Shown piece after piece: positions 23,655 to 29,305 of a DNA stretch of 39,002 nt (the first letter of the stretch is position 1; each line of letters starts with the position of its first letter). This stretch comes from a virus: the IMG/VR virus record IMGVR_UViG_3300021197_000770, positions 1 through 39,002 of that record. One strand, written 5' to 3'. The notes under the pieces were generated by a model. That model saw nothing but the letters and a program-made list of their open reading frames with translations. It had not been told where the DNA came from and did no database searches. A program made the position numbers and the translations under genes.

Positions 23655-23951
23655 TTATATGCCACTTCCTGGGGTATACATGACTTCGCCTTGAATGCGT
23701 CGAATGAGGTCCATAACCTCTTGGTCACCCCCTGCTAGTGCTTCTACTTCTTCTGGAGACATTCGATTTAGTCTTGAACGAGCGTTCATTCTTTGTAGAA
23801 GTGTTTCGGCTGGACTTCGAAGCCCGGTATCACGTATGGGCTCGGTTGTACCCAATTCGTCTTCATCTGAAAAACCTTCAATTCCAGAACCCATCATTGT
23901 TTCAAGCTCTTCTTTGATAATTTGCTTTAATCTAACCTTTGTGATTTTCAT
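23655..23951 (-). CDS. Small tagged acidic protein
   Basis: 98 residues. It starts MKITKVRLKQIIKEEL-ETMMG, nearly identical to the first 16 residues of the protein at 27563. The remainder is acidic and flexible, with two helices (SPAETLLQRMNARSRLN, SPEEVEALAGGDQEVMDLI). An IKE cleavage pattern ends the tag. The ATG overlaps the preceding stop (ATGA), and the terminase gene follows by ten bases. It could be a head-interior protein. It is too short and unlike gp16 to be called a small terminase. Confidence 0.6.
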   Translation of the reverse strand: MKITKVRLKQIIKEELETMMGSGIEGFSDEDELGTTEPIRDTGLRSPAETLLQRMNARSRLNRMSPEEVEALAGGDQEVMDLIRRIQGEVMYTPGSGI

Positions 23952-24496
23952 TTCTTTTCTCCTGAATTTTTAGGTCTCTTGTCATTCTTTGGACGAGTAC
24001 CAAGACCGCCTTGATCTAAAAACTTTTTCCAATCGGCAGCAAGCCTGTCTTCAGTTGCCTCACCAACGATGGCAACCTCTTCCATCCCGCCGACTTTATA
24101 TTCCATAACGGCTGTAACCCAGGAGCGGACTCTTGAAGAGTTTTCGACACGAATGTCAATCTCTCCCTCTTTAGTGAGTTTAACAGTGGAGCCGGTAATC
24201 TTGCGTGCTTCTTTTTTAAGGAATTTTACAATCTCAGCCATCTGTGATTCGACATCAGACTCGAAACCGTTAGCATAAACTTCTTTGAGGGTGACCTCGG
24301 ACATGTAAGAAAGGCGCATCATATTGCCATGGAACTTGACATTGAAGCCGTCCATTACTCGCTTATCGATAAGAGGGTCGCCCTCTTCTCTCTTTAAACC
24401 TGCTTTGATAGGTTCTCCATCTTCGGTCATTGCGCCGTCGTAGGCGTTTGCTGCGGCTTGTGATAAGCCCTGGACGATTTCGTAAACTGTAGCCAT
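23948..24496 (-). CDS. Conserved-looking hypothetical protein, first late gene
   Basis: 182 residues, unrecognised. Alpha/beta content with EIVQGLSQAAANAYDGAMTE at the start, YMSEVTLKEVYANGFES, then a KFLKKEARKITGSTVKLTKE segment and a Lys-rich disordered tail (RPKNDKRPKNSGEKK). It is the first gene after the most upstream ACTATTTA motif (24514), with AAAGGA before the ATG, so it heads the packaging unit. The lack of DNA-binding or coiled-coil features argues against small terminase, although its position would fit one. Confidence 0.62.
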   Translation of the reverse strand: MATVYEIVQGLSQAAANAYDGAMTEDGEPIKAGLKREEGDPLIDKRVMDGFNVKFHGNMMRLSYMSEVTLKEVYANGFESDVESQMAEIVKFLKKEARKITGSTVKLTKEGEIDIRVENSSRVRSWVTAVMEYKVGGMEEVAIVGEATEDRLAADWKKFLDQGGLGTRPKNDKRPKNSGEKK

Positions 24497-24513
24497 TATA
24501 ATCTTCCTTTAAA

Positions 24514-24522
24514 ATAAATAGT
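24514..24522 (-). promoter_or_regulatory. Candidate late promoter ACTATTTAT before packaging genes
   Basis: Minus-strand ACTATTTAT lies in the 28-base gap after the zinc-ribbon gene and ends 17 bases before the ATG at 24496. It is the most upstream copy in the window and marks the border between the mixed small-gene region and the packaging and head genes. Confidence 0.58.
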
Positions 24523-24524
24523 TG

Positions 24525-24905
24525 CTAATCTTGTTTGGGTCTCCACCCTTTTTGCCAGCGCTCCTCTCTTCCTTCTACCCATTTAATGTAGCATTTATAG
24601 CAACAGTCAAACTTTATGAGCGATACATCATCGCGTGTAGAATGAGAGAAGACACCACAAACAGGACAGCCTGTCTTGGATTCTCTATTAAGTAGTTTTC
24701 TTGAAACCTTTATTCCATTTACTTCTACTTTATCGTTGGCTTCATCGTTTTTCTTTTGTTTCTTGTAGAGATCTCGCATCTGCTCCAGATAAACTTTCTC
24801 TTTGTTCTCGTCCCATTCTGCTTTGGGATTCTGGATTGTCTCTTCTCCATACTTCTTAGCGATGGCTTGTTCTACTTTGACAATGTAGTCTGGGTCTTTG
24901 CTCAT
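24525..24905 (-). CDS. Zinc-ribbon hypothetical protein
   Basis: 126 residues. The first 60 residues are charged helices (DYIVKVEQAIAKKYGEETIQ, KVYLEQMRDLYKKQKKNDE). The C-terminal half has a likely zinc site: GCPVCG (Cys80, Cys83) and DCCYKCYIKW (Cys101 or 102, Cys105). The tail is Trp/Arg-rich (GREERWQKGWRPK). Two CxxC pairs about 18 residues apart fit a zinc ribbon, so nucleic-acid or protein binding is likely. The ATG overlaps the stop of the 24902 gene (ATGA). The target is unknown. Confidence 0.65.
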   Translation of the reverse strand: MSKDPDYIVKVEQAIAKKYGEETIQNPKAEWDENKEKVYLEQMRDLYKKQKKNDEANDKVEVNGIKVSRKLLNRESKTGCPVCGVFSHSTRDDVSLIKFDCCYKCYIKWVEGREERWQKGWRPKQD

Positions 24906-25312
24906 TTAGCCGCCTGCTGGATACCGTAGTAAGTGGCGCCGCCAAGGACAACACCGCCTGCGAACCAAAGCCACTTGCGGTGTGGTGCTTGCTTCTTAAT
25001 GATTGCTTGCTGCTTCTCGATCACAAGGTCTTTTGACGCCACAATCTCGGTGTGTTGCTGGTCAAGCGTGGTTATGCGCGCTTCAAGCAGTTCCTTATTA
25101 AGTTTGTACTGAGAGGCTGCCTTATCAAGTTGAAACTCTACTTCAAGATCACACTTCAAATTGGCTTCTTCGTGCTTTGCTAATATTTCTGCGGCAGCAG
25201 GCACACTAAGCAAAACGCCCTCGAATGGGGCGGGCTGGTCTTCTGCGAGGACTGTGAAGTCTTCGGCGCTTGCGGTCGAGAGTAAAGCAAGCAATACTAG
25301 GCTATTCAACAT
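24902..25312 (-). CDS. Secreted coiled-coil membrane protein (spanin-like?)
   Basis: 136 residues. It has a signal-like N-terminus (MLNSLVLLALLSTASA-ED), a short Pro-rich mature start (DQPAPFEGVLLSVPAAAEIL), a coiled coil at about 48-108, and a membrane helix at 113-129 (WLWFAGGVVLGGATYYG). No lipobox cysteine follows the signal. It overlaps the 25302 gene by 11 bases; that gene encodes an inner-membrane coiled-coil protein, so the two could span the periplasm as an atypical spanin-like pair. I infer lysis from topology and pairing, not from homology. Confidence 0.55.
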   Translation of the reverse strand: MLNSLVLLALLSTASAEDFTVLAEDQPAPFEGVLLSVPAAAEILAKHEEANLKCDLEVEFQLDKAASQYKLNKELLEARITTLDQQHTEIVASKDLVIEKQQAIIKKQAPHRKWLWFAGGVVLGGATYYGIQQAAK

Positions 25313-25682
25313 ATCTTAATCCGTAGGTCTCTTCAAAGCGCTGTATAATCAGAGCCTTGTCTTGTTTGAACTCTTTTATTATAACTTCTTTTTCTGCTCT
25401 CGTCAAGTCCTTTATCTCGGCTTGTCGTGCTTCGTATTCAAACTCCAACTCTTCTATCTCTATACGATAGCGTTCAAGGGCTTCGTCACGCAGGCGTAAC
25501 TCTTCGGTGTGGAGGGATTGTAAGGTGCTTATCTGATCCTTCAAAGACTGCTCGGCAATCTCGTGTGCTTTGATAATGTTGCGAACATCATACTGCGACT
25601 TGCCAAACACAATAAGAAGGAGCAGGGCAAGCCCAATCTCCTTCCAATGTCTTAAACAAAATGCTAGTATCTTTTGTTTCAC
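25302..25682 (-). CDS. Inner-membrane coiled-coil protein (i-spanin-like)
   Basis: 126 residues. One N-terminal membrane helix (EIGLALLLLIVFG, residues 15-27) follows a short basic start, and a long coiled coil runs to the C-terminus (about 35-115). This N-in, single-anchor topology is that of Rz-type inner-membrane spanins. It uses a GTG start at 25682 whose G is shared with the preceding TAG (TAGTG). It overlaps the signal-peptide protein downstream. A structural or tail-assembly chaperone role cannot be excluded. Confidence 0.55.
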   Translation of the reverse strand: MKQKILAFCLRHWKEIGLALLLLIVFGKSQYDVRNIIKAHEIAEQSLKDQISTLQSLHTEELRLRDEALERYRIEIEELEFEYEARQAEIKDLTRAEKEVIIKEFKQDKALIIQRFEETYGLRYVE

Positions 25683-26407
25683 TATGAGTACCTTGAACTA
25701 AACAGATAATCAAATAGATTTGATAAGCTGTATAAGAATGATTTTTGTCTAACACCTAGCTGTGCTAAGGTGGACAACACCTTTACATGGTTATCTTCTA
25801 GTTCCTGCAACCCTGGTGGCTTGGGCTCGATATCATAAGAATAGTTTAAATGATCCTTGCCTTTATGCAAGATACAATCATCTGAAGTGTCGTCTGGTGT
25901 TCTTTTTTGATCAGAATCAATATCATCAAAAGGTTCTTTTTCCACTTCCTGTGAGTCAGCCCTTTTGCTGTAAATTGACCACACTTTGTCTGCGCCGGGC
26001 TTCACCACTATCCTGTCTGGGGTTAATCCATTCAGATAAAAAAGGGCTGCTTCATACGCGGCGGGTCCAAGTTTACTACCCTTTTTTGATGCCGAATTGG
26101 TTACCTCAAAAGCATTATTACACTCACCTTTGTCATATCTAGGTTTAGCAAATCTAACCCCAGCGACAACATCTATTATCCCGTATCCATCTAGTACATT
26201 CATAATCATGTGTGGTTCAGAAAGTTTATCTGGATAATTGTTTTTATAAAACTCGATTTTATCAAGGATTTTCTTGGCATCGTAAACAATAACAATTCCA
26301 TTATCACCACTCATGCTAACAGTAAGCCCAAGACCTTTGCCAAGGGCTTTGTCAATTGGGCTGCCCTCTTTTAAAAACCTATTCCAATTTTCCATTATAA
26401 GTTTCAT
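25682..26407 (-). CDS. Tagged protein with acetyltransferase-like segment
   Basis: 241 residues. The N-terminal tag MKLIMENWNRFLKE-GSPID ends in LKE, a prohead-protease pattern. The body contains SKKGSKLGPAAYEAALFYLN near residue 107, then PDRIVVKPGADKVWSIYSKR. The Gly-rich turn followed by a helix resembles the CoA-binding loop of GNAT enzymes, but the rest is too divergent to be sure. DDIDSDQKRTPDDTSDDCIL is an acidic linker. Its ATG is coupled to the previous stop (TAATG). If the tag is a head-targeting signal, this is a candidate injected enzyme. Confidence 0.6.
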   Translation of the reverse strand: MKLIMENWNRFLKEGSPIDKALGKGLGLTVSMSGDNGIVIVYDAKKILDKIEFYKNNYPDKLSEPHMIMNVLDGYGIIDVVAGVRFAKPRYDKGECNNAFEVTNSASKKGSKLGPAAYEAALFYLNGLTPDRIVVKPGADKVWSIYSKRADSQEVEKEPFDDIDSDQKRTPDDTSDDCILHKGKDHLNYSYDIEPKPPGLQELEDNHVKVLSTLAQLGVRQKSFLYSLSNLFDYLFSSRYS

Positions 26408-26799
26408 TAATATTGCCCTCCAGTGTCTCTGTCTCTGTAAGATCCGCGATCTGCACTATGTTCTTTTGGATTCGCTCCGACTGTTTCTAATGCTTTTACC
26501 AAGTTTGCTTTAAAAGTCTTTATATATTCTTCATTGTAGGACTCATTTTCTAAAAACCAATAACCATCATAATTTGCTTCAAGGTCGGAAGTTACCAAAT
26601 CTGCTAGCATGTCTATGGTGGAAGCTGTGTATGTTTCTACATCCTGTTCACCATCAAGCTTGAGCATGATCTTTGTTTGGTCATGATCTGTTTTCATACC
26701 TAAAAATTCTATGGTCGTATCATGACCTGTATCGGAAGTAGTAAAAATGGTTACCTGCTCGGTAAGGAATTTACTCCAGCTTTCCATTATAAGTTTCAT
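26407..26799 (-). CDS. Tagged hypothetical protein (possible internal head protein)
   Basis: 130 residues. The tag MKLIMESWSKFLTE-QVTIF differs from that of the next gene at few positions, and the first 19 bases of the two genes are identical (ATGAAACTTATAATGGAAA). After the predicted cut, a small alpha/beta domain follows (TTIEFLGMKTDHDQTKIML, ETYTASTIDMLADLVTSD) with a polar, likely disordered tail (SADRGSYRDRDTGGQY). No family recognised. AAAGGA precedes the ATG. Confidence 0.62.
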   Translation of the reverse strand: MKLIMESWSKFLTEQVTIFTTSDTGHDTTIEFLGMKTDHDQTKIMLKLDGEQDVETYTASTIDMLADLVTSDLEANYDGYWFLENESYNEEYIKTFKANLVKALETVGANPKEHSADRGSYRDRDTGGQY

Positions 26800-26805
26800 A
26801 TTATT

Positions 26806-27000
26806 CTATCCTTTTAATTTTACAATAGCGTCGATTACAGACTGACCACCCAGATAAAGACCAGAGATGATAACCCAATCTCCAGATTCAAGACCACCCC
26901 AAGCCATAAGGCCAGTTGCTACAATCCAAACAAGAAGCTTGCGTGAAGTAAGCTTTTGTATGCCTCTGTCGAGTAGTGCTTGCTTTTGTTCTTTGCTCAT
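26806..27000 (-). CDS. Small holin-like membrane protein
   Basis: 64 residues from ATG 27000 (a GTG lies one codon earlier). A charged N-terminus ends in LTSRK, followed by two hydrophobic helices (LLVWIVATGLMAWGG, then WVIISGLYLGGQSVIDAIV) and a short basic end KLKG. This TSRK-then-two-helix layout occurs in many small phage membrane proteins annotated as holins. Spanin-like genes are nearby, but no endolysin is visible in the window, so the lysis role is tentative. The start overlaps the previous stop (TGATG). Confidence 0.6.
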   Translation of the reverse strand: MSKEQKQALLDRGIQKLTSRKLLVWIVATGLMAWGGLESGDWVIISGLYLGGQSVIDAIVKLKG

Positions 27001-27452
27001 CACTCGTCACCTCCGCGTTTACCGAACATCTCTCTAACGCTCTGAACGCCAACGGCAGCAAATGCGGTAGCAATCATTGGACCAGTGTAGGGGCTGAATA
27101 ACAGCTTCTGCAAAGCATCCATTACAATCTGCATGTTCTCAGGGTTGATACCTTCCAATCCTTCTTGCATCATGTCGTCATCATCAAACTGCGAAAGTCT
27201 CGCTTCCTCGTAGTTGTCGATTAATCCAATGCACTTTTGAAGAAGACGTTTAGCTGCTTCGCCGCCACCCGCGAGACTATAAGCCATGCCGATTATTTGG
27301 TCCGTCTGCTTCATTTCTTCTCTAGTGTCAGCACCGACAGCGCCTTCGGGCGGTAGTTCAAAACTGTATTCATCATCCAACATAAAATCATCCATCTCTG
27401 ACACAATTTCTTCTTTGATTAGAGTTAATAGCTCTGATTTCTTTATTTTCAT
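27000..27452 (-). CDS. Tagged acidic protein with hydrophobic C-terminal helix
   Basis: 150 residues. The start MKIKKSELLTLIKEEI-VSEMD belongs to the IIKEEL tag family. The next 40 residues are acidic. A helical domain follows (QIIGMAYSLAGGGEAAKRLL), and a moderately hydrophobic stretch near the end (YTGPMIATAFAAVGVQSV) could be a membrane helix or buried helix. The ATG overlaps the stop of the 27449 micro-gene (ATGA). No family recognised. Confidence 0.6.
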   Translation of the reverse strand: MKIKKSELLTLIKEEIVSEMDDFMLDDEYSFELPPEGAVGADTREEMKQTDQIIGMAYSLAGGGEAAKRLLQKCIGLIDNYEEARLSQFDDDDMMQEGLEGINPENMQIVMDALQKLLFSPYTGPMIATAFAAVGVQSVREMFGKRGGDE

Positions 27453-27547
27453 TTTTTATCCTTTGCGATCTTTGTCGCCGTTGCGTATATTACACTTTCG
27501 GCGTCATCGCCATAGCGTTTCTTGAAGCCGCCCTTAGACTTCTTCAT
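27449..27547 (-). CDS. 32-residue microprotein with RYG..AESVIYATATK motif
   Basis: It starts at ATG 27547 with AAAGG upstream and reads a Lys/Gly start, then FKKRYGDDAESVIYATATKI and AKDKK. The stop overlaps the next ATG by four bases (ATGA). The RYG...A-x-S-V-x-Y-A-T-A-T-K pattern looks like a small structured helix rather than random sequence. I recall similar segments within larger marine phage virion proteins, but cannot check that here. It may be a stand-alone domain split from the 27563 protein just upstream. Confidence 0.5.
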   Translation of the reverse strand: MKKSKGGFKKRYGDDAESVIYATATKIAKDKK

Positions 27548-27562
27548 ACCTTTAACTACTTT

Positions 27563-27739
27563 CTATTTTTGTTTTTTCTCTGGTTCTGTCAATTTTCTTT
27601 CGTCTATTTCTTCTTTTTCCATCGCTTCCACTTGGGCGCGGACTTCTTCGCCAAACATCTCTCCTACTTCTTCGTTTGTGAGAACCACTTGAAGCTCTTC
27701 TTTGATGATCTGCCTCAGTCTGGCTTTCGTAATTTTCAT
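27563..27739 (-). CDS. 58-residue tagged charged protein
   Basis: It begins MKITKARLRQIIKEEL, sharing 14 of 16 residues with the start of the 23655 protein. The rest is a Glu/Lys-rich helix (EEVGEMFGEEVRAQVEAMEK) and a charged tail. Its ATG overlaps the stop of the cysteine-rich gene (ATGA). Together with the 32-residue frame 15 bases downstream it may form a split version of one tagged protein. The tag similarity makes it a confident real gene despite its size. Confidence 0.68.
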   Translation of the reverse strand: MKITKARLRQIIKEELQVVLTNEEVGEMFGEEVRAQVEAMEKEEIDERKLTEPEKKQK

Positions 27740-28173
27740 TGTATTCTACTCAACTTAGCCTTAATGACACCGCCGTGGTCGGCTTTAAAATCTTGGATGC
27801 TTGCGCGAACAGACGCTTCATCAACCACCCCGGCGTACCAACCCTCAAATGTCTTAACGATTTCATATTTCTCAATAACTGTTTCGCTAATACCCTCGGA
27901 TAAAAGTATTTCTTTTAGTAGCTCGCCTATTGGCTCAGCCGCTGGCTGCTCTACTTCCTCTGCCACAACTGGAGTGGGTTCTTCTTTTACATGGATTTCT
28001 ATAATGGGTTCTGGGGGAGCCTCACAGCACTCTGCCTCTTCGCAGCAATCATCGCCAGGACCGCATTCGGTCTCTTCACAGCAATCTTCAGGGCAGCAGT
28101 CTTCTTCGACAAGTGCGGGTGCTTTCCCAAATAGGCTATTTAGCCAACTCCATAGTGTTTGTAGTAAATTCAT
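27736..28173 (-). CDS. Cysteine-doublet acidic protein
   Basis: 145 residues from ATG 28173, with AGAAAGGAA upstream; a frame opening at 28197 would overlap the FtsZ-like gene. The N-terminus is an amphipathic, Trp-bearing helix (NLLQTLWSWLNSLFGK). Residues 25-50 hold nine cysteines, eight of them as doublets: CCPEDCC, then C, then CC and CC, within Glu/Asp. A Pro/Glu linker and a C-terminal helical domain follow (PIGELLKEILLSEGISETV, VRASIQDFKADHGGVIK). The clusters suggest soft-metal binding or disulphide cross-linking. It is two bases from the FtsZ-like gene. Function unknown. Confidence 0.68.
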   Translation of the reverse strand: MNLLQTLWSWLNSLFGKAPALVEEDCCPEDCCEETECGPGDDCCEEAECCEAPPEPIIEIHVKEEPTPVVAEEVEQPAAEPIGELLKEILLSEGISETVIEKYEIVKTFEGWYAGVVDEASVRASIQDFKADHGGVIKAKLSRIQ

Positions 28174-28174
28174 T

Positions 28175-29305
28175 TTATTTTCCTTTCTCGATACCATTCA
28201 TACTTAGTATCGCAATCAATCCAGGGACATTTTTTCGGACATAAACCCCAGAGAAAAGTGTCTCGCAGCGACCGCCAACATAAGCAATCGCAGATTCAAG
28301 GTGTTTTGATATGCGAGGGTCAGCAACCATCTCTTCGCTTGCTACGAGAATAAGTGAACCTGCTGCGGCTTTGCCCTTGGGTGGAGGACAAGCAGAGCGG
28401 TTCATACAGTTGTGCATAATGGTTGTGCCGAGCTTGCCGGTGTTGGGGTCCTTGATCATTGTGGAGCCGATGAAGGCACGACCATCTTTACCAAAGCAAG
28501 TCTCCAAGTCCTTGGAGTCAAAAGATTGTATGGGAGAGTCTTCGGTAGACAGCTTCAGTATCTGTGCGAAGATCTTTGAGAACTGGGTATTGGCTACTGG
28601 ATACATGCCAAGCATACCGATACGACCGCGTAGGAGGCGTGTGGAGCGCTCATTATCTACAACGATGTGTGGGTATGGCGTAACATCATTGAGCAGCGAC
28701 AGGGCGTTACGGGCGATTGTGGGGTTAAGATTCTCCTGTGCTGTTGGCCAAGAAACAATGTAGACAACCTTGCCGCTTGCCTGAACAGATTGTAGGTAGC
28801 GCTCAAACACAGGCTGTAGAGCAACTACGGATGAACCTGTGCCACCGCCACCGCCTGCCATCACGAACAGCCAGTCAACCTTGCCAAACTTGATGCGCAG
28901 TGCGTCTTCTACAATAGCGCCGTTCTGCGTTAGGACTTCTTTACCATAAGTGATGTTTTTACCAACCCCGTCAGAGTCAGGAATAAGAACGACGTGCTCT
29001 TCTTCTACATTCTTGGGAATGTCTTTGCCTGTGCTATTAACAAGCAGGGTCTTGTTGAAACCCAACTCGATCATAGCGTTTGCCATTTTGTTACCGCCGC
29101 CGCCAACACCAACAAAGCCCACGTTTATAGATGATGGAGCTGTGTTCTCAGGTAGCATATCTTCGTCAGAGTATTCCATCTGTAATCCGAAGTCCTCAAC
29201 CATACCAAAGTCTTCCGCTTCTACTTCTTCGTGGAAGTGATCCTTTTCTTGGTTGAATGATGGGGGCGCTTCTGCTGGTGGCAGAAAGTCAAATTCGTTA
29301 CTCAT
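28175..29305 (-). CDS. FtsZ/tubulin-superfamily protein
   Basis: 376 residues. Residues 1-57 are an acidic extension. The GTPase fold follows: T1 loop GFVGVGGGGNKMANAM (63-78), the tubulin signature GGGGGTGSS (151-159), then KVVYIVSWPTAQENLNPTIA with a downstream ALSLLNDVTPYPHIVVDN stretch, matching the FtsZ layout VTKPF..E...R...A..g...L. The presumed T7 loop (ANTQFSKIF, 238-246) lacks the two Asp of FtsZ N-x-D-F-x-D. Phage tubulins (PhuZ, TubZ) centre or segregate phage DNA; host-FtsZ interference is another option. Its ATG overlaps the stop of the Mre11-Rad50 gene, so expression is coupled. The family is secure; polymerisation is unknown. Confidence 0.85.
   Translation of the reverse strand: MSNEFDFLPPAEAPPSFNQEKDHFHEEVEAEDFGMVEDFGLQMEYSDEDMLPENTAPSSINVGFVGVGGGGNKMANAMIELGFNKTLLVNSTGKDIPKNVEEEHVVLIPDSDGVGKNITYGKEVLTQNGAIVEDALRIKFGKVDWLFVMAGGGGGTGSSVVALQPVFERYLQSVQASGKVVYIVSWPTAQENLNPTIARNALSLLNDVTPYPHIVVDNERSTRLLRGRIGMLGMYPVANTQFSKIFAQILKLSTEDSPIQSFDSKDLETCFGKDGRAFIGSTMIKDPNTGKLGTTIMHNCMNRSACPPPKGKAAAGSLILVASEEMVADPRISKHLESAIAYVGGRCETLFSGVYVRKNVPGLIAILSMNGIEKGK

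Noticed and set aside
23948-24496. Small terminase (gp16) assignment
   Set aside because: Position fits, but no coiled-coil or DNA-binding pattern like gp16 is visible.
27569-28207. Plus-strand 212-residue frame
   Set aside because: Antisense to the cysteine-doublet gene and tagged micro-gene, whose starts, overlaps and tag are convincing.
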